Shown here piece by piece: positions 8,888 through 18,274 of a DNA stretch of 64,000 nucleotides (its first letter is position 1; every line of letters begins with the position of its first letter). Origin of the DNA: Solimonas terrae (GTDB lineage: Bacteria > Pseudomonadota > Gammaproteobacteria > Nevskiales > Nevskiaceae). The position numbers were made by a program, and so were the translations under genes. The stretch lies in assembly GCF_011067135.1 (NCBI RefSeq), contig NZ_JAAMOW010000006.1, forward strand, positions 124,001 through 188,000, given 5' to 3'. The notes beneath the pieces were generated by a model. It worked only from the letters and a program-made list of their open reading frames with translations. It did no database searches and was not told the DNA's origin.

Positions 8888-10165
8888 TCAGGGGTCTACG
8901 ACCGGTCGGTAGGCCGGCGCGACACCGGCATTCGCGATGATCTGGCGGTAGACAGGTACCGCTGCCGTCGGAATGCGGGTCAGCGCCGGATCGGTCAGTA
9001 CGTTGACGGTGTACAGGCCGAAGCGCGGTGAATAGCTGCCCCATTCGAAGTTGTCGGTCAACGACCACACCATGTAACCGACGACGTCGATGCCGTCGGC
9101 GCGCGCGCGCTGCACCCAGTACACGCTGTCGCGCAGGGCATCCTCGCGTCGCACGCCGTCACGACGCGGCGCAGCGTTGTCGGTCGCCATGCCGTTCTCC
9201 GTGACCAGCAGTGGCAAACGCGGATAGTGTCGAGACAGCTCGTGCAGTGCGCGATAGAGCCCGGCCGGCTCCTGGCGCCAGTCCCAGTCCTTGCCGGCCA
9301 GACCGCTGATGTCCGAGGTGTAGTAGTCGAGCCCGATATAGTCGATGCGGTCCGCGATCTGATCGAGGAACGCCCAGTCCAGAAGCTTTTCGACGAGCCG
9401 GCTCGCGAAGGTGTCGCCCGCCCAGGCGATATTCGACGACACCATGGCATCCGGCTGCAGGCTGTGAATCAGTTCGTAACTGCGGCGGTGCGCGTCGATC
9501 AGGTTGTGGCGGATTTTCGCGGCACCGCCGAGACCGTGGCCGGCACGGGCGGCGGCGGCAATCATGTACAACGAGGTTTCGTTGAAGCTCAACCACCATC
9601 GGACATCGGGGTCGTAACGCTCGACGATCAGTTGGACATAAGCAAGAAAGTCGTCGACGGTCCGCGGATTGCCCCAGCCGCCCTGATCCGCGATCCATCC
9701 CGGCTGATCGAAGTGCTCCAGCGTGATCAGCGGGCGAATCCCGGCGTCTTTGAGGGCGCGAATCACATCGTCGTAGTACGCAAGTTCCCGCGTGTCGATC
9801 TGACCTTTCCTTGGTTCAACACGCGCCCAGCTGACTCCCAGGCGAAAGGTGTTGACGCCCAGATCGTGCGCGAGTGCGATGTCATCGCGATATCGATGGC
9901 GAAAATCGACGGAATGACCGAGCGGGTCCTCGGGGTTTTCGGCAGCTGAGACGGCTTTCCTGTTCAGGCGCAGAACAGCCGAATCGACGGAGCCGCCTTC
10001 GCTCTGCACGGCGGACGACGATACCCCCCAGATGAACCCGACCGGCAGCGGCTTGGCAGCCGCGACGTCGGGCGCCGCTGGCAACTTCAGCCAAAGCCAG
10101 AGGCTCACGACGAGGGCAAGCACGCCAACCAGGATAGCGGCTGTGATCTTCAGGAAGGTGCCCAT
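8888..10165 (-). CDS. GH1 beta-glucosidase-like glycosidase with N-terminal membrane anchor
   Basis: This 425-residue glycoside hydrolase family 1 protein starts at the ATG at 10165; the longer frame begins with TTG and adds no conserved residues. Residues 6-27 form one hydrophobic helix, so the enzyme is probably anchored facing the periplasm, which is unusual for GH1. The acid/base is Glu196 in SFNETS, where the usual TFNEP has lost its proline. The nucleophile is Glu323 in VTENG. It lies between the TonB receptor (60 bases upstream) and the sugar symporter (60 bases downstream), which suggests import of a glycoside through the outer membrane, cleavage in the periplasm and uptake of the sugar. 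Confidence 0.9.
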   Translation of the reverse strand: MGTFLKITAAILVGVLALVVSLWLWLKLPAAPDVAAAKPLPVGFIWGVSSSAVQSEGGSVDSAVLRLNRKAVSAAENPEDPLGHSVDFRHRYRDDIALAHDLGVNTFRLGVSWARVEPRKGQIDTRELAYYDDVIRALKDAGIRPLITLEHFDQPGWIADQGGWGNPRTVDDFLAYVQLIVERYDPDVRWWLSFNETSLYMIAAAARAGHGLGGAAKIRHNLIDAHRRSYELIHSLQPDAMVSSNIAWAGDTFASRLVEKLLDWAFLDQIADRIDYIGLDYYTSDISGLAGKDWDWRQEPAGLYRALHELSRHYPRLPLLVTENGMATDNAAPRRDGVRREDALRDSVYWVQRARADGIDVVGYMVWSLTDNFEWGSYSPRFGLYTVNVLTDPALTRIPTAAVPVYRQIIANAGVAPAYRPVVDP

Positions 10166-10224
10166 GACGTGACTCGATTTCCAGGTGCGGCCAGCAAGGC
10201 ATCGCGGCAACGTTCGCGTACGGC

Positions 10225-12627
10225 CTAGAAATGGCCACTCAGTCGCAGGCTGATCTGGCGGGGCTGAATGAAGGTCAAGTCGTCAAAAGGATTGGCGCCA
10301 GCCGAAACGTTGTGGTTCACGAGGCCGCGTTCATCGAGCAGGTTGCTGACGGTCAGCGTCAGTTCCGGCATCCAGCGCCAGGACTTGCTGTCGAGACTGA
10401 CGTTCGCGTCCCACTGCTGGTATCCGAAAATCGGCAACTGCTGCTGGAGATTGTTGACGGCCTTGCCGAGGTAGGTATGCGTCGCCGCACCGTAGACGCT
10501 CCAGTCGCCGATGTCGCGTGTGTACGCCAGCGTGGTCGCGGTCTGCCAGTGCGGCGCGAACGGCCATGGTGTGCCGGCCGGTGCGGTGCTGCCATCCGGG
10601 TTGTCGAACGGCTTGGTCGTCACGGTATCGGCGTAGCTGCCGGACACGCTGAACATCAGGCCGCGCACCGGCAGCAACACTTGCAGCGCCGCCTCGGCAC
10701 CGACGCTCTTCACGCCGCCGACATTGGTCATGAAGGAATTGAGTCCCAGGTTGTCGAACTCCTGGTACTGCGGATCGCTCCAGCGTTCGTAGAACCCGGT
10801 GACATCGAAGCGCAGAGTGCGATGGAACCATTCGGTACGGACGCCGCTTTCATAGTTCCAGATCGAGTCAGACTTGAAAACGGGCGGCGGTGCTGCCTCT
10901 CCCGGCAAAGTCGAGCCGGTCTGGAGCCCGCCGACCCGGAAACCCTTCGACGCCGCGACATAGGCCATGAATTCCGGGGTGACGTGCCAGCTCAGCGAGA
11001 CTTTGGGATTGAATCCGGTTTCGCCGACAGCACCGGATCGCTTCTCGACCACTTGCTGGTTTTCCGCGACGCTGGCGATCACCAGCGGTCCGTATGCGAC
11101 GCCGTTGCCCGAGGACTTCGTGTTGTAGAGACGGCCACCCAGCGACAGCTCGACTTCCTTCCACAAGCGCCGTGTGACGTCTGCGAACAGCGCCAGCTCC
11201 CGCACCTCGGCGTCTACCGCCGAATGCTCGCCGTTGACGATGCCACCCTGCGCCTCCCCGCCCGTGATCTGCGGGAAGAACTGCTGGATCAGCGGCAGGA
11301 GATCACCGAACGGAATGGATGCATCTCCGATGGGCGTGTCGAGGGATGTCACGGCATGCTGGCGTGAGCCGAAGACTCCGGCCACCCACCGCCAGGGGGA
11401 ATCCTTGTCGTCCGGGGACACCAGCCGGAATTCCTGGCTGATCGTGTTCGAATGTGCGTTGACGACCAGCGCGATCAAGGGAATCGAGCCGTCCGGAATG
11501 ATGTCGGGCGCCAACCCCTCCAGACGATTGGATTCCTCGGAATAGAGGTAGCTGCGCTTGTGAACGTAAGCCGTGTCGGAGACGAGGCGCGCGAACCCGA
11601 GATTGAAGCCGGCGTTCAGATCGGCCAGTGAGTAGCCGACATGCGTCGGACTTGCTCGCGGATTCACCGTGTTGTCGAGATTGGCGTCGGTGGCGACGGC
11701 GGTGTCGGCGACGTGGGTATTCTGCCAGGCGTAGGTGAGCTTGACGTCGATATCGTCTTGCGGTTGCCAGCCGAGGATGGCGCGCGTGCCGTCCTGATCG
11801 GTCCTGTTCGCGGCATCAACGCCCGTGCGGGTATTGTTGATCCATCCCGGCGCATGACGATCGAACCCCATGAAGCGCAGCGCCAGCGTATCGCCGATCG
11901 GCACATTGACGACCGCGCCAATGTTCGGCTTCCAGTCGCTGTCCACGTAGCGGCTGTAGCTGGCGTAGTAATTGAACTGCCACTGATCGAAATGTGGCGG
12001 CTCCGGCACGTAGCGAATGGCGCCGTTCAGTGCGGATGCGCCGAACAGGGTACCCTGCGGCCCCTTGAGCACGTCGACGCTCTGCAAGTCGAAGGGATTG
12101 GGGTCGAGTGCCGAAACCGGGATGTATTCGTCGATGAACGAGACATCGCCGAACAGCACGCCGGTCGTGAAGCCGGTGCTCGGGGCCGCCGAAATGCCGC
12201 GCACCGTGATATGCCCCGGCGTCACTGCATCCTGTGTGTAGTTCACGCCAGGCACCAGCTTGACGATGTCCTGCATGTTCTGTGCATTTCGCTGTGCCAG
12301 CTCTTCGCCCGGAATCGACGTGATGCTGGCCGGAATGTCGCGCAGCGATTGCTTGCGCTTGGTTGCCGTCACGATGACCTCGGGAATTTCTGCCCGAGAG
12401 CTGTTGGTCACCTGCCCTGCCGACGCATCCGGAGCCTGCGCCGGCGCCGCCACGTTCGAATCCGACGGCGTTGCCGGCCCGGCCTGTGCGATCGCAGGCG
12501 ACTGTTCCTGCGGCCCCTGTGCATCATCGGCTCGCGCGCAGACGCACACCGACAGCCCGAGCGCGACGACAACAGCGGCCACCGCACCGCAGCGCTGACG
12601 CGGATTCCCGACTTGCTGATGCCGCAT
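10225..12627 (-). CDS. TonB-dependent outer membrane receptor
   Basis: This 800-residue receptor starts at the ATG at 12627, 5 bases after GAGGAG, and opens with a signal peptide ending after CVCARA. A TonB box (EVIVTA) near residue 70 is followed by a plug domain (VLKGPQGTLFGASALNGAIRY region) and a long beta-barrel ending in the C-terminal aromatic GHF. It resembles the large Caulobacter/Sphingomonas-type receptors that import hydrophobic or glycosylated carbon sources rather than siderophores; no iron-uptake genes are nearby. The gene lies directly after the LuxR-type regulator with a candidate operator in the gap, and precedes the GH1 enzyme. The substrate is unknown. Confidence 0.92.
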   Translation of the reverse strand: MRHQQVGNPRQRCGAVAAVVVALGLSVCVCARADDAQGPQEQSPAIAQAGPATPSDSNVAAPAQAPDASAGQVTNSSRAEIPEVIVTATKRKQSLRDIPASITSIPGEELAQRNAQNMQDIVKLVPGVNYTQDAVTPGHITVRGISAAPSTGFTTGVLFGDVSFIDEYIPVSALDPNPFDLQSVDVLKGPQGTLFGASALNGAIRYVPEPPHFDQWQFNYYASYSRYVDSDWKPNIGAVVNVPIGDTLALRFMGFDRHAPGWINNTRTGVDAANRTDQDGTRAILGWQPQDDIDVKLTYAWQNTHVADTAVATDANLDNTVNPRASPTHVGYSLADLNAGFNLGFARLVSDTAYVHKRSYLYSEESNRLEGLAPDIIPDGSIPLIALVVNAHSNTISQEFRLVSPDDKDSPWRWVAGVFGSRQHAVTSLDTPIGDASIPFGDLLPLIQQFFPQITGGEAQGGIVNGEHSAVDAEVRELALFADVTRRLWKEVELSLGGRLYNTKSSGNGVAYGPLVIASVAENQQVVEKRSGAVGETGFNPKVSLSWHVTPEFMAYVAASKGFRVGGLQTGSTLPGEAAPPPVFKSDSIWNYESGVRTEWFHRTLRFDVTGFYERWSDPQYQEFDNLGLNSFMTNVGGVKSVGAEAALQVLLPVRGLMFSVSGSYADTVTTKPFDNPDGSTAPAGTPWPFAPHWQTATTLAYTRDIGDWSVYGAATHTYLGKAVNNLQQQLPIFGYQQWDANVSLDSKSWRWMPELTLTVSNLLDERGLVNHNVSAGANPFDDLTFIQPRQISLRLSGHF

Positions 12628-12726
12628 GTGCTCTCCTCGGCTTGTGTCCGCTGCACGGATCTTTCGGGTGATGCGCACCGGCATCACGATGAGGAGGAAT
12701 TCTAGGTTTCCGGACTTGTCCTTCCA

Positions 12727-12744
12727 CCTACCGCGAAGTAGGGG
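12727..12744. promoter_or_regulatory. Putative LuxR-type operator, site B
   Basis: CCTAC-CGCGAA-GTAGGGG is an inverted repeat with a 6-base spacer, about 100 bases before the TonB receptor start and just past the regulator gene. It has the same arms as sites at 7472, 15782, 15857 and 27607. Confidence 0.55.
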
Positions 12745-12806
12745 ATTCCGAGGGGGCGGCGGACGCGAGAGGCGGCATTCACCGATCTGCCCCGCGCCAA
12801 CTCGCG

Positions 12807-15530
12807 TCACTGCAGGATGTGCAGGCTCCGGGCTTTCGACAATGCCTCTTCGCGCGAGTTTGCACCGAGCTTGCCGTAGACGTTCCGCATGTGCCACTTG
12901 ACGGTGCCAACACTCAGGTCCAGCGAGCGCGCGATCGTCTTCGCGGACAGCGCACGGCTCAACAGTACAAGTATCTCGGACTCGCGCGCCGAGAGAATTT
13001 CGGTCGTCGCCGTCGGCAGCAAGACTGCCGATGCCGGCGGCCGCCGCTCGTTCCCGTCATGACGCCCGAGCTCGGCCTGCGCCGATTCGAGCAGCGTCCG
13101 TCGCCCGACGTCCCGCTCGCCATCGAGCAGCCGATCGACCATCGGCAGTACCGACACACCGATATCCGGTAGCACGCGCCGCATGCACTTTACAGCAGCG
13201 TCGTCCAGCGCCTGGCGCGCTTCGTCAAGTGCGGCGTCGACGCGACCGCTGCGATGAAGGACAAGCGCACGCATCAAGACCAGGCGCGTTACCGACAGTT
13301 GCCGACGATTTCGTTGCGCCGCCACCAATGCCGCTTCGATCGCGGCCCGGGCCGACACATCACTTTCCAGCGCGCAGGCTGCATTCGCGCGTGCCAGCAA
13401 TGCAACCAGGCCGATCTCTGCCCGGGCACAGTCCACGCAATCCGCGTAGCGTTTCCCGATTTCCTGCAAGCGTGCCAGCAGATCCGGAACGGCCGCGTGC
13501 TGCTTGACGTGCAGTGCGATTTCGATCCGCTCGTGAAGTGACCAGGCAATCAGGCGGTCGAGCTTTCTGCGGTAGCCGAATTCTTCAATCAGCGACAGCG
13601 TCTTCTCCGCCGCGACGACCTCGCCACCCAGCAATTCAATGCGAGCGCGCACGCGGTAGGCGTGGAGAAGCCCGTTGTGATTGCCGACGGCGTCGATGGC
13701 ATCGATATGCTGATCGAGAAGATCGCGCGCCTCCTGGATTTCGTTTTCCTGATACAGAGCTTCGAGCAGATATCCGGAAAACAGACCAACAGCGTCGAAG
13801 GCAAATTCGGTGTGCGGTTCGATGTCCTTGATGAAGGCCGTCAGTGCCGTTTTCGCGATCGCGATATTGCCTTCGATCAGATGACTGAATCCGTCGACGA
13901 CATCGATCAATGGACGGGGCCGATCGGGACGGCCGCGGATGTCGATCTGGCGGCGCAGCCGCGCAACCTCCCGTGCGCGCTCGAACTGCCCGGCATAGAC
14001 CAGACAAATGCTCGTGATGTTGCTGGCGATCAGGGTCTGAAATGGATTCAGTCCGCTGGCGTCCTGCTGTGTCTGCTCGAGTATCTCCAGGGCCGCAGCA
14101 CCGTCATCGGTGGAAATCAGGAAATACGCGCGCAGCAGCCTGGATTCCGCTTCGGCGCTGGCGGTCTCGCGGCCAGGATGTGCGGCGATGGTCGACATTG
14201 TGCGTTCGAACTCGTCGATACGCCCGCAGGACAGCTGGGCCCAGGCCATGCACAGCAGAACATTGAGCTGACCGGCCAGGCTTTCAGGCGGCAACGCATC
14301 GCACCACTTCAGCAGTTCGACGAAATTCGCGCCATTCACGAAGCGCCGCGCCGTGCGATCGACCAGGGTGACGGCGAACGCAGTGTCATCCGCCAGCATG
14401 GCATGACGCATCGCTTCGATCAGCAGATCGCGACCCGCGAACCAATGACTTGCGCGTGTATGGATACCGGCAATTTCCGTCGCGCCCAGGCGCGCCAGGC
14501 GCCGATGCAGGAAGGTCGCGAACAGACGGTGGAAGCGGTACCAGGGCTCAGCGTCACTGGTGTCGATCGGCAACAAGAACAGGTTTTCCCGCTCGAAGCG
14601 CTCAAGCAGTCGGCCCGATTCGGCATTGCCGGTCACTTGTTCACAGAGCTCGCGATTGAAACGTCGGCAGGCGGAAATGCGGACCAGGAAGCTCAGCTCG
14701 TCGGCACCGAGATGCTGGTTGACGGTGCTCTCCAGATACTTTTCCAGAGAATCGACGCGCGACACCAGCAGGCCGGGCTGGTCCTCGAAGAATTGCTCCG
14801 GGCTTTTGTGCTGACGCAGCGAATAGGCAAGCAGCTGCAGGCCCGCAGCCCACCCATCGCTCATTTCATGCAGACGCATCTCCTGCGCGCTGCTGAGTCC
14901 AGCCAGGTTCTGCGACCTCAGGAAGTGGCGCGTCTCGTCGAGGCTGAAGCGCAGATCGCTGAACTGGATTTCGGTCACGCCATCAGCCATGCGCAGGCGC
15001 CCGAGTTGCAGCGGCGGACTGGTTCGCGAACCGAGCACAAGATGAAAACGCTCCGGCGCCATTCCGAGCCAGACGTCGAGCATCTGCAACAGCCTGAACG
15101 ACGAGATGTGGTGCAGATCGTCGATGACGACGAAGACATCGCGATCTTCGTCGAACAGGTCGTCGATCAGGGACGAGATCAGCGGGCGCCACGCCTTTCC
15201 GCCCGAACGTCGGTAAGCCTGCAAGGCCTCGGTATCGATATTCACTTCGGCCTGCATCAGGCCTTCGATCAGGTATTCGATCACCAGATCGTCACTGTCG
15301 TCGGCCGACGCGTTGTACCAGGCGACCTTGGCGCCTTGCAGCGCAAGACTCTTGCGCCATTGCGTGAGCAGCATGGTCTTTCCGCAGCCGGCCGGCCCGG
15401 TCACCAATGTCAGGCTGCGGCTGCGCTGGCTCTCCAGCCGCTGCAGCAGAGACTGACGCGGCACCGGAGAACTGCCGATGCGCGGAGGAGCGAGTTTCGT
15501 CCTGATCAGCGGCAAATCGCTGTGAATCAT
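12807..15530 (-). CDS. MalT-like LuxR-family transcriptional activator
   Basis: This 907-residue regulator has the MalT layout. An N-terminal STAND-type NTPase carries Walker A GPAGCGKT at 45-52 and a Walker B around VFVVIDDLHH near 130. A long helical TPR-like sensor region spans about 330-830. The C-terminal LuxR helix-turn-helix covers about 845-905 (SARESEILVLLSRA, then SVGTVKWHMRNVYGKL). Such proteins bind ATP and a small inducer and activate catabolic promoters. It is transcribed leftward ahead of the TonB receptor and divergently from the hydrolase at 16058, so it probably controls both. Five similar dyads in the cluster are its likely targets. Confidence 0.92.
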   Translation of the reverse strand: MIHSDLPLIRTKLAPPRIGSSPVPRQSLLQRLESQRSRSLTLVTGPAGCGKTMLLTQWRKSLALQGAKVAWYNASADDSDDLVIEYLIEGLMQAEVNIDTEALQAYRRSGGKAWRPLISSLIDDLFDEDRDVFVVIDDLHHISSFRLLQMLDVWLGMAPERFHLVLGSRTSPPLQLGRLRMADGVTEIQFSDLRFSLDETRHFLRSQNLAGLSSAQEMRLHEMSDGWAAGLQLLAYSLRQHKSPEQFFEDQPGLLVSRVDSLEKYLESTVNQHLGADELSFLVRISACRRFNRELCEQVTGNAESGRLLERFERENLFLLPIDTSDAEPWYRFHRLFATFLHRRLARLGATEIAGIHTRASHWFAGRDLLIEAMRHAMLADDTAFAVTLVDRTARRFVNGANFVELLKWCDALPPESLAGQLNVLLCMAWAQLSCGRIDEFERTMSTIAAHPGRETASAEAESRLLRAYFLISTDDGAAALEILEQTQQDASGLNPFQTLIASNITSICLVYAGQFERAREVARLRRQIDIRGRPDRPRPLIDVVDGFSHLIEGNIAIAKTALTAFIKDIEPHTEFAFDAVGLFSGYLLEALYQENEIQEARDLLDQHIDAIDAVGNHNGLLHAYRVRARIELLGGEVVAAEKTLSLIEEFGYRRKLDRLIAWSLHERIEIALHVKQHAAVPDLLARLQEIGKRYADCVDCARAEIGLVALLARANAACALESDVSARAAIEAALVAAQRNRRQLSVTRLVLMRALVLHRSGRVDAALDEARQALDDAAVKCMRRVLPDIGVSVLPMVDRLLDGERDVGRRTLLESAQAELGRHDGNERRPPASAVLLPTATTEILSARESEILVLLSRALSAKTIARSLDLSVGTVKWHMRNVYGKLGANSREEALSKARSLHILQ

Positions 15531-15781
15531 GTCCGACTGCTCTCCTCCACGTCTTCTGCCTCTTCGGCCTTTTTCGGCTCTTTCGATATTGCAGGATTAC
15601 AGACTACCAATCGCGTTCTGCAACGTCGACGCGAGGCCGGCAGCCCGGAGTTGCAAGAAACGGTCACCGCCGCAGGCCGCCACACGTACGGCGAGGGCAG
15701 CGTTCAAATGCCCGCATCGCCGCCGTCCGGCGATTTGTCTCGCCGCGCGCGACCATACTGCAATAACGGTCGAGGTGTGTC

Positions 15782-15799
15782 CCCTACCGCCGCGTGGGG
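15782..15799. promoter_or_regulatory. Putative LuxR-type operator, site D
   Basis: CCCTAC-CGCCGC-GTGGGG is an imperfect copy of the cluster dyad in the 527-base divergent gap between the regulator (start 15530) and the hydrolase (start 16058). This gap holds no convincing gene. It is about 250 bases from each start, so it could serve either promoter. Confidence 0.45.
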
Positions 15800-15856
15800 G
15801 CGCCGCGCGATCCGAAGGCGGAATGGTTGCGCCGAACGTGACGCCGGCGATCGAAT

Positions 15857-15876
15857 CCCTCACGAAATGGTAGGGG
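15857..15876. promoter_or_regulatory. Putative LuxR-type operator, site E
   Basis: CCCTCAC-GAAATG-GTAGGGG keeps a perfect right arm, while the left arm has a one-base insertion relative to CCCTAC-N6-GTAGGG. It lies about 185 bases before the hydrolase start at 16058, in the same divergent gap as site D. Confidence 0.4.
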
Positions 15877-16057
15877 ACAGGTTTCGCGCCCCGGCACAGA
15901 CTGCCGACGGTGCGCACCTGCGAATCGTGCCGCGCATTTTCGATGTGGTCGCCGCACGAACGCGTCGCGTTCCGGCGCGAGTCCGTTGCGTGCGCAACGG
16001 GTCGAATCGGTCAGAGGGTTCACGGTCACCGGAACCCGCAACAGAGGGGGAACAAGC

Positions 16058-17134
16058 ATGACCCGTCAAACTAGCCGCTGGATCTTTGCGGTGCTCGCCG
16101 GGGCCCTCGCCGCGTCGAACGCCGTCGCCGGCGACGTCGATGCCAAAGGCCGCGATGCCGCTACGCTCGACGTCCCGGCCATGCAGGTTCCGTTCTCTGT
16201 ATATGCCAGCGCTGAAGCAAGAGCCGCATTCCTCCACAATCTGCAAACGCGGAACGACGCACCGCCGCTGGGCGGCGACATCGCGGCGTCGCGCGCGTAC
16301 TACGACAAGTACAACCGCGACCTGCTCGAAAAGGCGCGCCGTCTTTATGATGTGAAGATCGAGCATCGCCGGATCGGCGGCGTGGAAACCGATGTGGTCA
16401 CGCCTGCCGCCGGTGTTGCCGCCGCGAACCGTCATCGTGTGCTGATCAATCTGCATGGCGGCGCCTTCCTGTGGGGTGCTGGCGCCGGAGGTCAGCTCGA
16501 GGCCACCCCGATCGCGGCACTGATGGGTGTCGAGGTCGTGACCGTCGACTACCGCGAAGGTCCGGAGCACCATTACCCGGCGGCCAGCGAAGACGTGGCA
16601 GCCGTCTACCGGGAGTTGCTGAAGACGCACGATGCCAAGAGCATCGGCATCTACGGTTGCTCGGCCGGCGGAATCCTCACGGCGGAATCCGTTGCCTGGC
16701 TTCGCCACGTCGGTCTGCCGACACCAGCGGCGATCGGCGTGTTCTGCGGCGCCGGCGGCGGCATCGACGGCGACTCCCTGTACATGTCTGCGCCGCTGCT
16801 CGGGGCGCCACCGGTAGCGCCTGGCAACCCCATGTTCATGCTTGGCAATTGGCCGTACTTCAACGGCGCCTCCGTGGATGATCCGCTGGTGGCGCCAGTG
16901 CGTTCGCCGGAAACCCTGCGCCACTTTCCACCGACCCTGCTGATCAGTGGCACCCGCGATTTCATGATGAGTGCGGTGATCCATCAGGACAACGAACTGG
17001 TGAAGGCCGGCGTCGATACCGAGCTGCATCTGTGGAACGGCATGTGGCACGCCTTCTTCATGGATGCCGACCTGCCGGAGTCGCGCGAAGCCTACGCCGT
17101 GATCGTGACGTTCTTCGAGCGTCATCTGCGCTGA
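16058..17134 (+). CDS. Secreted alpha/beta hydrolase, HSL-type esterase
   Basis: This 358-residue enzyme starts at the ATG at 16058 behind AGAGGGGG and has a signal peptide ending near NAVAGD, placing it in the periplasm. The oxyanion-hole motif is HGGA at 133-136, and the nucleophile is Ser202 in GCSAG. The acid and histidine lie in SGTRDFMMS and WNGMWHAFF near the C-terminus. These features fit the hormone-sensitive-lipase family of carboxylesterases. It is expressed divergently from the regulator and is followed after 55 bases by an MBL-fold enzyme. It probably removes an ester group from the imported compound. Confidence 0.9.
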   Translation: MTRQTSRWIFAVLAGALAASNAVAGDVDAKGRDAATLDVPAMQVPFSVYASAEARAAFLHNLQTRNDAPPLGGDIAASRAYYDKYNRDLLEKARRLYDVKIEHRRIGGVETDVVTPAAGVAAANRHRVLINLHGGAFLWGAGAGGQLEATPIAALMGVEVVTVDYREGPEHHYPAASEDVAAVYRELLKTHDAKSIGIYGCSAGGILTAESVAWLRHVGLPTPAAIGVFCGAGGGIDGDSLYMSAPLLGAPPVAPGNPMFMLGNWPYFNGASVDDPLVAPVRSPETLRHFPPTLLISGTRDFMMSAVIHQDNELVKAGVDTELHLWNGMWHAFFMDADLPESREAYAVIVTFFERHLR

Positions 17135-17189
17135 GATCAGGCAGGACGTGCCGGACACACCGGCGGCATTCCAACCCGAGGAGAATGAA

Positions 17190-18218
17190 ATGCGGAGAAC
17201 CACAGCCACTACCCTGCTCGCACTGGCGGCAGCCGCCAGCGTCCTGCCGGTCCGAGCGAGTGTCGTGCCCGATCTGCCGGTTGTGACAACCGAGGAAGGC
17301 CAGCACGTCGCATTCGACGAATACACCTGGAAACGACGCGAGCTCGACAAACGGCTGCCGATCGAACAGCCGTGGCCGTCGGATGCCGATATCGACACCG
17401 CGTATGCGAAGCTCGGCCCGAGGTCCGCTCCGCCGTTCCTGACAGCGCCATCGCGCATCCTGCCCGATGTCTATCTCGTCAATACCGAGCCGAATCTCAG
17501 TTATGTGATCGACGCCGGCGAGGCGGGCCTGGTGCTCGTCGACCCGGGCATGACCAATACGGTCGAAAGCGAACGCGCCAACATCGCCAGGCTCGGCCTC
17601 GGTAATCGTCGCGTGCGCTGGGTACTCAACACGCATGCGCATTTCGATCATGCGATGGCAGACGAGGAATTCCGCAAAACCGGGGCCGAAGTCATGATCG
17701 GCGCAGGCGACGCGGACGCCATCGAGAAAGGCACCGCGGTCACGGCGCTCTACCTGATCATGCCGAACCAGCCCTATCCTTATACCAAGGTGGGCGACCG
17801 CCTGGCAGACGGCGAAATCCTGCATCTCGGCAACAAGACGATTTATGTCATCGCAACGCCGGGACACACGCCCGGCTCGTCATGTTTCCTGCTGCAGGTG
17901 GGCGGACGCAACGTACTGTTCGGCGGCGACACGGCTCTCTACGACAATCGCCTCGGCAACCAGAGCACCTCGTTCACCGACAATCGGGAATACTTGGCCT
18001 CACTGCGCAAGCTCGCCGGCTTTCATCTCGACCCGCGTCTGCCGTTTCAGTGGGACGTGCTGTTGCCCGGCCACGGCGCGATCGTGATGGATCATGCTTA
18101 CATGGATGTGGAGAAGGATTTCCGCACGACGCAGATCGATCTTCTTGAGGGCTACCCGATCGAAGCGCTGCCCTTCGCGACACCGCTCTACCGCAAGATG
18201 ATGGCCGGGCGGCCTTGA
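17190..18218 (+). CDS. Secreted MBL-fold metallohydrolase (class B3-like)
   Basis: This 342-residue protein starts at the ATG at 17190, preceded by GAGGAG, and has a signal peptide ending near VRAS. The zinc-binding motif HAHFDH lies at 149-154, a further ligand histidine in TPGHTPGS near 230, and another in LPGHGA near 300. The fold and motif order resemble class B3 metallo-beta-lactamases, but in a catabolic cluster a lactonase or thioester/ester hydrolase role is as plausible as antibiotic hydrolysis. It is co-transcribed with the esterase upstream. It converges on the operon ending at 18275. Confidence 0.85.
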   Translation: MRRTTATTLLALAAAASVLPVRASVVPDLPVVTTEEGQHVAFDEYTWKRRELDKRLPIEQPWPSDADIDTAYAKLGPRSAPPFLTAPSRILPDVYLVNTEPNLSYVIDAGEAGLVLVDPGMTNTVESERANIARLGLGNRRVRWVLNTHAHFDHAMADEEFRKTGAEVMIGAGDADAIEKGTAVTALYLIMPNQPYPYTKVGDRLADGEILHLGNKTIYVIATPGHTPGSSCFLLQVGGRNVLFGGDTALYDNRLGNQSTSFTDNREYLASLRKLAGFHLDPRLPFQWDVLLPGHGAIVMDHAYMDVEKDFRTTQIDLLEGYPIEALPFATPLYRKMMAGRP

Positions 18219-18274
18219 AGCCGACACTCGCGTTTACCGTGTGTCATGGACATCGCGCTGCCCCCGGGCGCCAT

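Noticed and set aside
13662-16061. 799-residue rightward open frame
   Set aside because: It runs antisense to the MalT-like regulator, whose Walker A and helix-turn-helix are unmistakable; no ribosome site or domain supports it.
15860-17458. 532-residue leftward open frame
   Set aside because: It lies antisense to the secreted esterase and crosses the promoter gap; no motif is present.
17190-18218. Acquired metallo-beta-lactamase resistance gene
   Set aside because: Zinc motifs fit the B3-like fold, but the gene is embedded in a catabolic cluster and the fold is shared by many esterases and lactonases; a resistance call is not supported.
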